64,000 bases of DNA from Bugula neritina (taxonomy: Eukaryota; Bryozoa; Gymnolaemata; Cheilostomatida; Bugulidae), in NCBI GenBank assembly GCA_964035545.1, contig OZ037768.1:11178741-11242740 (forward strand), written 5' to 3'. Below are positions 11,455 to 21,775 of this stretch, in pieces (within the stretch, counting starts at the first letter, position 1; each line of letters begins with the position of its first letter). The notes below the pieces were generated by a model. That model was not told where the DNA came from. It made no database searches and saw nothing but the letters and a program-made list of their open reading frames with translations. A program made the translations under genes and the position numbers.

Positions 11455-12390
11455 ATGATGATACCTAAAAGGTCAGACTCAACCTCAAGTACTAGCTCAT
11501 CAATCGCTAAATGCACCCAGAGGCAAAGTGGTATACCTAATTCTACCCCGGGATCTACCGTGATTCAGGCGGTGTGTGAAAAATACACTAAAAAAATAGA
11601 TGATGATGAAGGCACCCTGTCAATTGAGTGTGAAACTTGTCCTAATTGGTTTCATTTAGACTGAACTGATCTTATAAAGCAAGACCTAAACACCATTATG
11701 AAAAATGGTATTCATTGGTTTCGTGACCAATGTGAAGCTGCGGCATCCCCAAATTTCATAACCAGACTTAAAACCATTGAATCCCAGGTTGAAAAAATTA
11801 TGATCAAGTAATGGGATCATTTAATAATCGTATGAGTGCTGTGGAATCTCAACTAACTAGCTTATTTGGGAATCATGTTTCCAAAAATGAGAATACCTTT
11901 GCTTAGGTAGTTGCAAAACTGGAAGACTCTACTACAACAATAAATAGGAAACTAAAAAACCAAGAAGTTCAAATTAAATCTATCAAAACAGAAATTTTTA
12001 GTGAAAGCAGACCTAAATATCATAGTTTTTGGAATTCCCGAGGTACATAACACTACTCTAGATGAATCCATAGGTAAACACTCAGAAGTTTTGGATTCAT
12101 GTAGTCTCAGAGTTGATGCATCAAGAGATAGTGCCACAAGATTAGGACCAAAAAAAGTTGACAAGATTAGATCTATGAGACTAACCCTAGCTTCAGAAGT
12201 TCAAAAATAGGAATTTCTAAAATGCACTAATATTCAGAAAATAAAAGGAGTCTTTGCGTGTCTTGACCTGAATAAAGAGAAGCAAGAGAAGGATTTTCCG
12301 CTGAGAAGCAAGCTGAGGAAAGTGAGGCAGAAAGATCCAGAAAACAAATACAAGAGAACAAATGGGAAGTTAATAAAGGTAAGACAGTAA
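11455..12390 (+). pseudogene. LINE ORF1 remnant (PHD finger, coiled coil, RRM-like region)
   Basis: The start at 11455 opens a Ser/Thr-rich leader. A PHD-like zinc finger follows with IECETCPNWFHLD, where the next expected Cys codon has become a TGA stop near 11663. A later expected Cys is Arg (WFRDQCEAA near 11720). A helical segment (about 11770-11990) and then an RRM-like block (DLNIIVFGIPE, ATRLGPKK) follow in 12001-12210. The C-terminal ORF1 motif appears near 12240-12380 (VFACLDLNKEKQEKDFPLRS, then NGKLIKV). In CR1-like elements this protein binds the element RNA. Here it is broken by several stops and frame changes. Confidence 0.65.
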
Positions 12391-12394
12391 CACG

Positions 12395-13060
12395 TGATAA
12401 TCGGAGAGTATTAACTGTGAATGCGACATCAGTAAGAGGGAACATTTAGGAGATCCAATTCTTCTCTGTTGAATATGATAGTATTTGTATTACTGAAACA
12501 CACCTAGATAATGCATTCTTGAATTCTCAATTGTTTCTCCCAAAGACAAAGAAGAAATCGTGACTCGCATGGGGTGGTGTATTGATTGCCATAAATGTAG
12601 AAATTCCCCATAAGCTAACCTGATGTCAAACAGAAGCAGAAGTAATTACAGTATGTTTTAGATTGGATAGCAATGAATGTTGCAATCTTACTTATCATAG
12701 ACCCTTTACTTCACATGATATAAACTCATTCTTTGCTTACATGAAAAACATTCACACTAAATACTCAACAAATAGAAAACTCATAACCGGTGATTTCAAT
12801 CTTCCAGGAATCAATTCGGAAGACACTGGTCTTTCAACTTGTTGGAGGACATACTATACTGATTTTTGTAGTTTTCTAACTGATAATCATTTGGAACAAC
12901 TTGTTCCATGAATCTACGCACATTGCAGGCAATACATTAGATCTCATCTGTACTGACTTGTCATATTAAGTGCAAAGCACCAATGTAATAACACCGTGTA
13001 TTAATGACCATTTCATGATACTAACGGTCTTGACTGGTAAAGGTGAATAGAAGAAGCCAT
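12395..13060 (+). pseudogene. LINE AP-endonuclease domain remnant
   Basis: Fragments match the APE-type endonuclease that nicks the target for target-primed reverse transcription. A degenerate N-A-R-S-L-like start (VNATSVRGN) is near 12417. SICITETHLD near 12482, with the catalytic Glu in ITE, follows. LITGDFNLPGI near 12780, with the Asp and Asn of GDFN, is next, and a TLDLI block comes near 12935. Stops and indels separate the blocks. Confidence 0.65.
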
Positions 13061-13379
13061 CAATGCCCCCATTAAACTATTTCATAAAGTTGAACTTGAT
13101 GGGTTTATAACTGGTCTAGACGAGTTGTTTTATACTATTAAAAATAAAGTGATGTTGAAATGTGATATTAATGTTATTTGGAACACATTTAGGACTGAAT
13201 TACATAGACTTGTTGATTCTCATGTCCCAACTAAACAACGTAAGCCTAGAAATCTACATGAGCTTCTCTGGTTTAATGATGAAGCTAGAGGTGCATGTAA
13301 TAAGCAGCGAAAATTCTAAAACTGTTTTCGAAAGTCTGGTGATACTGAGCACTTGGCTAAATATAAAGAATTGTCGTCA

Positions 13380-14600
13380 TAAAAAAATTAATTAGGAAAC
13401 TAAAAGCATCTTTTTTGGTGAATAGTCTATACCAACCTCTTTCCAGTGGCTATACAAAACCGTTTTACAAATATGTTGAAGATCTAAAAGGAAATAATGA
13501 GATTACTTCCATAGTAAACAACGATGGTATCTTGACACAGGATAAAACTGAGATATCTAACACTCTGAATTGTTTTCTTCTACAATGTACTTATCACTCC
13601 ATCACCTCTACCAGAATTACCACTAGTCACTGAGAAACATAACATATTGATAACTAAAGAGGGAGTTATGAACCTACTGAGACAACTAGTACATTGTAAA
13701 GCTCCTGCAGTAGATGGATTCACAAAAAACTATCTTACAGTAGACTTCGATCAGACAGCAGAAATACTGGTGTGTATTTTCAATCATTCACTCAATACAG
13801 GAATACTGCCGGATGACTGGAAAATCGCAAATGTAACACCTGTGTTTAAACAGGGTAGCCGCACTTTAGTTTCCAACTATCGCCCAGTATCGTTAACGTG
13901 CATTTATTGTAAACATTTTGAACATGTGATTTTGCACCATTTAAATATACAATTGGAAAATGTGATACATGTGAAAACCAACATGGTTTTCACCGCAACC
14001 TTTCATGTGTTACTAAGCTTGCTACTGTCAACCACGATATATTAAGGCATATAGATAAAGGACATTTTCTAGATGCAGTTGTGCTGAACTTTTTTAAAGC
14101 ATTTGATGTAATTGACCATCACATTTTTGTAAATAAATTGATATTGCTAAAAATAAATCCCTCTATTATTCAATCGGTATCATCAACTGAACGCTCACAA
14201 CAAGTGGTCATTGATGGGGTGTCTTCGGATTTAGCACCAGTGACTTCTGGGGTTACACAAAGAAATGTACTGGGTCCAACATTATTCGTTTTGTTTATTA
14301 ATGACATTGTATCTGCATTACACACAGTACAATTAGGCTTTCTGCTGATGACACTCTTGTTTATCTGCCCATTACTGATCCAAATGACCATCATAAATTA
14401 CAGGGAGATCTTTCTAGACTTTATAGGTAGGCAAAAGAAAACAATATGAAGTTTACCTCGAGGAAAAGTAATGCTATCACCTTTGATATAAAAACAGGAA
14501 ATATAGAAAATGTCTTTACTTATAAATTAGGAGATGATTCCCTGAATAGAGTTGGAATAGTAAAATATCTTGAAATATTGTTATCAGCAGGATTTGAAAT
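13380..14600 (+). pseudogene. LINE reverse transcriptase domain remnant
   Basis: The fingers/palm region is recognisable in pieces. These are KAPAVDGF (13697 onward), ILPDDWKIANVTPVFKQGSR and SNYRPVSLTC (to about 13900), FKAFDVIDHHIF (14093 onward, first catalytic Asp) and GVTQRNVLGPTLFVLFINDI (near 14248-14310). The catalytic ADD motif (GCT GAT GAC at 14344-14352) is in a different frame from the preceding block, so a frameshift falls just before the active site. A frame change also separates the 13647-14045 and 14081-14449 segments. Confidence 0.75.
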
Positions 14601-14639
14601 GGAATGAGCATATCAAAAATTTAATCTCATAGGCATACG

Positions 14640-15110
14640 GAGTGTTAGGATCAATCAAGTTCACACTAGGAAGTGCTACAGTAAATGTTAAAATTCTAGC
14701 ATATAAAACTCTGTGTAGACCTCTCCTGAAATATGCTGCTAAGGTATGGGACCCGAGCAATAAGAATTTGATAACAAAATTAAAAGGTACTCAAAATAGG
14801 GCTGTATGGTTCATTAAAAATTTAAAGGGTAGAGAAGTATCAGTAACAGAAGCCAAATTTGAGTTAGGGCTAGAAGCCTTAAGAAAGCGTAGACAGTCAC
14901 AGAGAATTTCTTTGTTGTGCCGTATTACTGCTAATAAGGACTTGTTTCCAACTCTAAATAACACCATTCAATCGATGAAATCCTTCACCATAACATGAAT
15001 ACCCGTATTAACACCTTCAATGCTATAGCCTGCGATTCCAGCCTGTACCTGCAGGGTTTCCTGGTGTGCACTGTCCGGGAGTTCCGTACGGGGGAGATAG
15101 TGGCAGATTT
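14640..15110 (+). pseudogene. LINE C-terminal (thumb/connection) remnant
   Basis: An open segment at 14642-14998 carries the post-RT region common in CR1-like elements: YKTLCRPLLKYAAKVWDP, NRAVWFIKNL and a basic RKRRQSQRISLL helix. A continuation in another frame (INTFNAIAC, then VREFRTGE) runs to about 15110, which probably marks the end of the coding part. It is the longest uninterrupted piece of the element. Confidence 0.6.
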
Positions 15111-15534
15111 CTGAGCCTAGATAGATCCGAAGGTCCCACAATTACTCTCTCCGAGAGGTCTTGGGACTTGACCCAATCAAGATCAATAGTCACCTAATAA
15201 AAAGTAACGAAACCAATACTGTATGTAAATTATATAATGATAGGCATACAATTAAGAACCATGTATGTACGAGCCAAAAGCAGTAAAGTCCAAGCACCTA
15301 GCAACATTAGGATATGGACTCCCGGATATTTAGCCAGACTGATTAACAATCGTAATGGGCAAAAACTTTTAATGCAGTTTTTAGCAGCAGCTATAAATGA
15401 CAAACGTTCAACATTAATAGCACATCAAACATGTCTCACTGCAAGTAAAACCAAAAGAAGTTGGCGGACATTCTTGTAACAGAGGCAGTAATGCATGCAC
15501 TCAGTGAATAAAATAAATAACTGAAATAACAATG
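15111..15534 (+). other. Unassigned segment between two retroelement remnants
   Basis: This holds an 80-residue open frame at 15237-15479 (TTG or ATG start, stop TAA) with a basic C-terminus. I recognise no motif. It could be part of the 3' end of the LINE, the start of the Gypsy remnant, or chance. Confidence 0.25.
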
Positions 15535-15559
15535 AGTAAATTAGGGATTAACTTCAAAA

Positions 15560-16400
15560 CCTCTGACAGAAGACCAAGGAAATAGAGCTGCACAGTCAGT
15601 CTGGTGGCCAAAATGTCCCAGCATAATTACAGGGATAGTTGGAGATTTGAATCTTGAAGAAAGGAGTCAAACGTTCAGCAATCTCCACTCCTCCGCTTTA
15701 AGTTTCCTAGCCGTCCTTGGGAAAAACCAGGCAGTGACTTGCTTGACTTTGACAGTAAGTAATTCTTGTTAGTAGTTGATGATTATTCTTGGTTCATTGA
15801 AGTTGCATTGTTAGAGGTTCTCACCAGTTCTAAAGTTATCTCCCTTGAATAACATATTTGCTCAACATGATGTTCCTAAGGTCCTAATTTCTGCTAACAG
15901 TGTGCAATATGCTTCAGAGGATTTCAAGTATTTTTCCCGAAATTTCAGTTTTACACATGTTAACAGTTCTAAACATCTCTTAGGGAAATGGCGCAGCTTA
16001 TCGAGCTGTTCAGACTATTAAAAACATCTTAAAAAGGGAAAGATCCACATTTAGGGCTAATGAACAATGGTGTCTCCCTGGCTAAATTATTGATGGATCA
16101 TAAACTGTGCACTACTGTGCCCTCTTTGCCATCAGTATTGACGCCAAAGCAGCCTGATAACAGAGTACATGTGTGTGATTTGAATCATGATGCTTAATTA
16201 AGTTGCTAGTACTTCCCCTGCTAGGCCCCACTCGGCTGTTGTTAAAAGTCCTAATGATTTTCCACTCAGACGAAACATTGCCAATATAACGCTGTTACAA
16301 ACTACTGAGTTGTCTAATGATGCTAATGTCACCAAACATTCTAGTTATAATAGCACTAATAAACCTAGACAGACTTGGATTTGGAAATAGTCTACAGGTA
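15560..16400 (+). pseudogene. Gypsy-like LTR retrotransposon integrase remnant
   Basis: Fragments in shifting frames follow the integrase order. WWPKMS (about 15600) matches the zinc-binding domain. FPSRPWEK and a DLLDFDS block come near 15708-15750. LVVDDYSWFIEVALLE near 15766-15815 holds the first catalytic-core Asp. A strand reading ISANSVQYAS near 15888 stands where S-D-N-G-P-Q-Y is expected, so the second catalytic Asp and the Gly are lost. The distal region (LLMDHKLCTTVPSLPS) lies near 16090-16140. Many stops make it non-functional. The mag/metazoan Gypsy group is likely but not proven. Confidence 0.6.
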
Positions 16401-16553
16401 CCTTATTTTGTGGTAGCTTTGTATCATTGTATTACCATCATGTTTTTACTAGCGTTCTAAAACATTTCTGTGTGTGCTATCAGCATGTTACCACCGTGAT
16501 TTCTCTGCTGGGCTAATATTTGATATAGTTTACCTATTCTTAATATTGTCTTC

Positions 16554-16740
16554 AGAAAGGAAGGTGTTGTATTATAACATACCCAAAACATTGTAATGCT
16601 TAATAGCAATTAATGCTATGCTTTACATTGCGTCAAGGTTATCAGTTCAATAATGTGATCTGCCAAACTATTACTTGCTCAATTTTGTCTTGCATCAAAT
16701 AATTATCTATGGCATCCACAGTCATAATATTACAGAATGA
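16554..16740 (+). repeat. Possible polypurine tract and LTR start of the Gypsy remnant
   Basis: AGAAAGGAAGG at 16554-16564 is followed directly by TGTTGTATTATAACA. This is the classic arrangement of polypurine tract and LTR beginning with TG downstream of a Gypsy integrase. A possible LTR end (CA) lies near 16730, but no second LTR copy was found upstream, so the LTR call is tentative. Confidence 0.35.
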
Positions 16741-17389
16741 ACAGTGTTTAGGACCCAAAAAGAAAATGTCTAACAATCAGCACTCTTGCTGGAAACTTAT
16801 CTTGACATCTTAAACTGAGTAGAGACTAGCGATTATGATGAGAATTGAGATACACCATTGTCATTGCTATCCTTAAATTGCCCGAATGTTGGTGAAATTA
16901 CAATAATATGTCAAAATTATCACCATTTAGTAAGTTCACAGACTTTAAACTAGCGTGATTAAATGTAAATAACCACTACCTAAAATTGTGAATACAAACC
17001 CAACAAGAGTTGTCATGGAAGGATTAGCACTCAAAGTTCATGTAACATCGTGATTGACAAAAAATTGTTGACGAAACCTTAAGATGAAGAAAACATGACT
17101 CATAAAAAGTAAGACTTAAACTGAGAACAAAACTATTATTTAGACTTATTAATTATATTGCAAATGACAAGAAGACAAGAAACGATAATTAAAAAGAATA
17201 CAATCACATTATAATTTTTTGGCTTAGTGGTTAACTATTATCAACAAATGTAACAGCATTACTCCAACAAAACTAATAATTAGTAATTAGAAAAAGTAAA
17301 CACTAACAGGGCTACTGTCAGCCATTGCCTTTGCCAATTGGGTTCAGCCTTCAGCTTAATTGAGAGTACATGCCAAACCACAGAACTTA
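16741..17389. other. AT-rich noncoding DNA
   Basis: I see no gene, RNA or repeat that can be supported here. Confidence 0.3.
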
Positions 17390-18480
17390 ATCTGTCATCA
17401 TTATGATCATCATCATGGTCATAGAAGCAAAGAAAAACGATCATATTCATGAGGATAATAAGAAGCATTACACACTGTGAGAAAGAAAATCATGAATATT
17501 ATTAGTCACTTTATTCTGCTGTCAACATCACGTGAAGAAAAAAGGAGGCAAGTCATTGGCAGTGTCAATATAATTATACTTGACAACGAGGACAACATTG
17601 CAAACTTAGAGCCGGGGCAGAACATCTGAAACATGAAGAACTGCTTTAAAAAAAAGAAGCAAACACAATAAAAATGTAAAACTGAAAGTAGGGTGTCCAG
17701 CATCCCTGCCAGTCGCATGGCAGGATCATTGTCATAATGGTCATCATTGTCAATGTGATTGTGGCAACAAACATTGACACAATGATAATGAATCAGAATA
17801 CCAATACAATACAATGATCATATTCCTAAATATAATGATGATGAAATTGGAGAACGATAATCACAATCAATATTATCATTATGAGTTGATGATTTTGATT
17901 ATTAGGAGATCAGATTCAATGATGACAATAACAAGAATCATCAAAAATCAAAAACTCCATTAGTATTATTATTACTACTACAAATTGAAATCAAAGATAG
18001 TCACAATCATCATAGTCACATGATGATATTGATGAGTACAGAAAGTGAAATAGCGGACTCCAAGTTTAAGAACTACAAGACCATGACCATGACCATGACC
18101 AGGAAAAATTAAACTTGCTATAGTATACGGCATATACCATAATCTTCATAGTCATCCCATCCGAATATGATGCTTCTTCTCCAAGTAATACTATAACATT
18201 AACTATAAATAATATAATAATAATATAATAATAGTACATGAGAATAACTAAAAGTGAAGATAGCTCAAGCTTCAAGGTATAGCCATAGGCCATGACTTAG
18301 TCTCATACTTATACTTAGAGTAGCACTAGTAGGACACTGACAGTAACTGATAACTTAAGGGAAAAGAGCATGACTATCAGTATCAGTATCAAGCATCAGC
18401 ATCAATATGGAAATCATTATCAGTATGAGTATCACTGTCACAATCACAATGTCAATGTGAAACTGACTGAGTCTGAGTGT
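17390..18480. repeat. Cryptic simple sequence rich in ATC/GAT trinucleotides
   Basis: Interrupted runs of ATCATC, ATGATG, AATCAT and CAATGT recur through the interval, for example near 17395-17430, 17720-17800 and 17830-18030. A clean GACCAT hexamer array of about four copies lies at 18079-18101, and ATCAGTATCAGTATC/AGCATCAGCATC at 18376-18400. This is a decayed microsatellite field. Open frames found in it are low-complexity and not supported as genes. Confidence 0.6.
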
Positions 18481-19059
18481 AAAAAAACTATGACAACGAA
18501 CTCAAAGCAAAAGTAGTTTAAGTATAAACATGAGATAAACAACATTCCACAGGCAATTCCATTACGATTTAGTTTTAGCATTACATGCATAACAATAAAG
18601 GCAGAGATGATCAATTAATAAGGATAACCCATTGAAAAAGGGTAATCCAAAAGAACATAGAGACAGAAATATAAGAAGATGGCAAGGAGCAGTGGTAGTG
18701 AAATGTAGAGAGGCTAAGTTCTTCATGAACTTGGGTTGCGGCGTGGGTAAGAAATCAAAAACATTACTTTAATTGGCCATAAAACAAATATGGAACACAG
18801 GTTTTCCGCTAGATCTCCATAACTGCGCCTACCTTATAATAATAGTAACTGCGCAAAACGGTTATAGTGTTATTATAGTAAGTTGCGTGAGTATTTCTTC
18901 AAACTTGCAGAAATGATTTCTTTTCAAAATTAGCTCCAATAAAATGTGCGACATTTTTTCCAAAAACTAATGTGATACTTGACTTTAACTGCAATATTTA
19001 CTTTGAGAAGTGCTTTTTAAAGTTCTTCAGATGGTCTCATAATTTCTTTGAGAAGGTTG
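18481..19059. other. Unique flank left of the 5S array
   Basis: AT-rich, with a short direct repeat of AACTGCGC near 18822 and 18847 inside a loosely inverted AT segment. No gene is supported. Weak similarity to the 5S spacer may begin before 19060. Confidence 0.3.
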
Positions 19060-19292
19060 AATATGAAGCCATCAGAAGCATTTTAAAAATAAAAATATGT
19101 AATAAAAAGCAAGAATGATATAATATAATATTATTTTTTGGAAAGGAATGTTGAATATTCCATTTGAGTTAGTGTGTTGAAAAACATTTCACATCAGCAA
19201 GTTGGAAGAAATAATATTCAAGTAACTGATCATAATATTACTATTGCGTGTTGCTAATGTTTTTGTGTTTGAGGAGAGAAAAAAAAAAAAAA

Positions 19293-19410
19293 GTCTACAG
19301 CACCTGGTATTCCCAGGCGGTCACCCATCCAAGTACTAACCAGGCTCGACGTTGCTTAGCTTCAGTGATCGGACGAGAACTGGCGTTTTCAACGTGATAT
19401 GGCCGTAGAC
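19293..19410 (-). rRNA. 5S rRNA copy 1 (C36)
   Basis: The 118-nt core begins GTCTACGGCCATATCACG and ends GGTGCTGTAGAC. The first and last six bases pair (helix I), and box C TAGTACTTGGATGGG is intact. The mature RNA probably carries one or two extra 3' U. This first copy is preceded on its 3' side by an uninterrupted A tract and a diverged partial spacer. Its upstream spacer carries two rare G variants (19515, 19582) shared only with copy 24. Confidence 0.97.
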
Positions 19411-20066
19411 AACAGTGCACCCTTCGCAGCGATACTGGCTGAAGAATTAGCGGGGCGCGCTCGAGCGTGCAAGCACGTTGGTGATGCAGTGGCTGCAGTG
19501 CGCATTGCCTACTCGCACTCTGCAGGTCACAACACCAGTCATGATATTATTATAGCTTAATGCACAGCAAAGGTTTAAAATGAGCAGGCCTGAGAGGGGG
19601 CAAGACGAGAGTCGCGACACCACGGCACACAACTGGAGAGTTGCGCAAAATCTCCGCGTCACATTCGTGTGACTTTCAGGATGTGTGCTGTAGCATTGAT
19701 TGAGATGAGTTTTGAAAGCATTTGCACATGTATATCAGGCAATTTAATTTTGGAATTATTTCAACACTGCATTAGAGTTGATTAAATAAAATATTATTCT
19801 TGAGAAAGTCTTAAACAATTCTTTTTTGGAATTTGTGAAGCCATGCATCAGAAGAAATTCAAAAAGAATTTCAAAAATAAAAACATGTAATAAAAAGCAA
19901 GAATGATATAATATAATATTATTTTTTGGAAAGGAATGTTAAATATTCCATTTGAGTTAGTGTGTTGAAAAACATTTCACATCAGCAAGTTGGAAGAAAT
20001 AATATTCGAGTAACTGATCATAATATTACTATTGCGTGTTGCTAATGTTTTTGTGTTTGAGGAGAG

Positions 20067-20080
20067 AAAAAAGAAAAAAA
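20067..20080 (-). terminator. Pol III oligo(dT) terminator (representative, copy 2)
   Basis: On the minus strand the gene is followed directly by T7-C-T6. C36-type copies generally have T8-C-T6 instead, copy 5 has a T6 first run, and copy 1 an uninterrupted T run. Four or more T residues are enough to stop Pol III, so all appear functional. Confidence 0.8.
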
Positions 20081-20198
20081 GTCTACAGCACCTGGTATTC
20101 CCAGGCGGTCACCCATCCAAGTACTAACCAGGCTCGACGTTGCTTAGCTTCAGTGATCGGACTAGAACTGGCGTTTTCAACGTGATATGGCCGTAGAC
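20081..20198 (-). rRNA. 5S rRNA copy 2 (A36)
   Basis: First copy with A instead of C at RNA position 36 (plus-strand T at 20163), in loop C, within the conserved TTCTCGTCC stretch. Confidence 0.96.
20102..20154 (-). promoter_or_regulatory. Internal control region of the 5S gene (representative, copy 2)
   Basis: 5S genes are transcribed by RNA polymerase III from an internal promoter bound by TFIIIA. RNA positions about 45-97 hold the box A-like GAAGCTAAGCAACGTCGAGC, the intermediate element around CCTGG, and box C with TAGTACTTGGATGGGTGACC. The same region is unchanged in nearly all copies. Copy 47 has a substitution at position 73. Confidence 0.8.
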
Positions 20199-20417
20199 AA
20201 CAGTGCACCCTTCGCAGCGATACTGGCTGAAGAATTAGCGGGGCGCGCTCGAGCGTGCAAGCACGTTGGTGATGCAGTGGCTGCAGTGCGCATTGCCTAC
20301 TCACACTCTGCAGGTCACAACACCAGTCATGATATTATTATAGCTTAATGCACAGCAAAGGTTTAAAATAAGCAGGCCTGAGAGGGGGCAAGACGAGAGT
20401 CGCGACACCACGGCACA

Positions 20418-20461
20418 CAACTGGAGAGTTGCGCAAAATCTCCGCGTCACATTCGTGTGAC
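20418..20461. other. Hairpin cluster in the 5S spacer (representative, unit 2)
   Basis: CAACT-GGAG-AGTTG (20418-20431), an overlapping alternative GGAGA...TCTCC (20423-20443), and GTCACA-TTCG-TGTGAC (20446-20461, a perfect 6-bp stem with a TTCG tetraloop) lie within 44 bp. The cluster recurs in every unit I read. It may be a structured RNA or DNA element or simply repetitive by array homogenisation. No function is claimed. Confidence 0.5.
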
Positions 20462-20868
20462 TTTCAGGATGTGTGCTGTAGCATTGATTGAGATGAGTTT
20501 TGAAAGCATTTGCACATGTATATCAGGCAATTTAATTTTGGAATTATTTCAACACTGCATTAGAGTTGATTAAATAAAATATTATTCTTGAGAAAGTCTT
20601 AAACAATTCTTTTTTGGAATTTGTGAAGCCATGCATCAGAAGAAATTCAAAAAGAATTTCAAAAATAAAAACATGTAATAAAAAGCAAGAATGATATAAT
20701 ATAATATTATTTTTTGGAAAGGAATGTTAAATATTCCATTTGAGTTAGTGTGTTGAAAAACATTTCACATCAGCAAGTTGGAAGAAATAATATTCGAGTA
20801 ACTGATCATAATATTACTATTGCGTGTTGCTAATGTTTTTGTGTTTGAGGAGAGAAAAAAGAAAAAAA

Positions 20869-20986
20869 GTCTACAGCACCTGGTATTCCCAGGCGGTCAC
20901 CCATCCAAGTACTAACCAGGCTCGACGTTGCTTAGCTTCAGTGATCGGACTAGAACTGGCGTTTTCAACGTGATATGGCCGTAGAC
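20869..20986 (-). rRNA. 5S rRNA copy 3 (A36)
   Basis: Same gene sequence as copy 2; standard upstream spacer. Confidence 0.96.
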
Positions 20987-21657
20987 AACAGTGCACCCTT
21001 CGCAGCGATACTGGCTGAAGAATTAGCGGGGCGCGCTCGAGCGTGCAAGCACGTTGGTGATGCAGTGGCTGCAGTGCGCATTGCCTACTCACACTCTGCA
21101 GGTCACAACACCAGTCATGATATTATTATAGCTTAATGCACAGCAAAGGTTTAAAATAAGCAGGCCTGAGAGGGGGCAAGACGAGAGTCGCGACACCACG
21201 GCACACAACTGGAGAGTTGCGCAAAATCTCCGCGTCACATTCGTGTGACTTTCAGGATGTGTGCTGTAGCATTGATTGAGATGAGTTTTGAAAGCATTTG
21301 CACATGTATATCAGGCAATTTAATTTTGGAATTATTTCAACACTGCATTAGAGTTGATTAAATAAAATATTATTCTTGAGAAAGTCTTAAACAATTCTTT
21401 TTTGGAATTTGTGAAGCCATGCATCAGAAGAAATTCAAAAAGAATTTCAAAAATAAAAACATGTAATAAAAAGCAAGAATGATATAATATAATATTATTT
21501 TTTGGAAAGGAATGTTAAATATTCCATTTGAGTTAGTGTGTTGAAAAACATTTCACATCAGCAAGTTGGAAGAAATAATATTCGAGTAACTGATCATAAT
21601 ATTACTATTGCGTGTTGCTAATGTTTTTGTGTTTGAGGAGAGAAAAAAGAAAAAAAA

Positions 21658-21775
21658 GTCTACAGCACCTGGTATTCCCAGGCGGTCACCCATCCAAGTA
21701 CTAACCAGGCTCGACGTTGCTTAGCTTCAGTGATCGGACGAGAACTGGCGTTTTCAACGTGATATGGCCGTAGAC
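21658..21775 (-). rRNA. 5S rRNA copy 4 (C36)
   Basis: T8 terminator run. Upstream spacer has the TTCAAG variant (22372) and a private T at about 22312. Confidence 0.96.

Larger units (their letters stand above)
11440..15110 (+). mobile_element. Decayed CR1/L2-like LINE, near full length
   Basis: Plus-strand pieces appear in the expected order for a two-ORF non-LTR retrotransposon: PHD-type ORF1, APE-type endonuclease, reverse transcriptase and C-terminal domain. Every domain carries stops or frameshifts, so the copy is dead. No target-site duplication or clear poly(A)/tandem-repeat tail was identified, so both ends are approximate. The ORF1 PHD plus APE endonuclease arrangement points to the CR1/L2/Jockey group. 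A precise clade needs a phylogeny. Confidence 0.75.

Noticed and set aside
14170-14394. Minus-strand 74-codon frame
   Set aside because: Shadow of the plus-strand reverse transcriptase remnant.
17280-18293. Minus-strand frames rich in Ile, Asp/His and Trp-Ser repeats
   Set aside because: They translate the ATC/GAT and GACCAT simple sequence and are compositional artefacts.
20083-20304. A 73-codon open frame recurring in most array units on the same strand as the 5S gene
   Set aside because: It starts in the spacer and runs through the 5S RNA sequence itself, ending in the gene's last bases. Its repeated identity reflects array homogenisation and the non-coding 5S sequence, not protein constraint. 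No protein motif is visible.
20199-20868. A tRNA, U snRNA or histone gene linked in the 5S unit
   Set aside because: I read both strands of the spacer for box A/box B, cloverleaf ends, snRNA motifs and histone-like frames and saw none that holds together.
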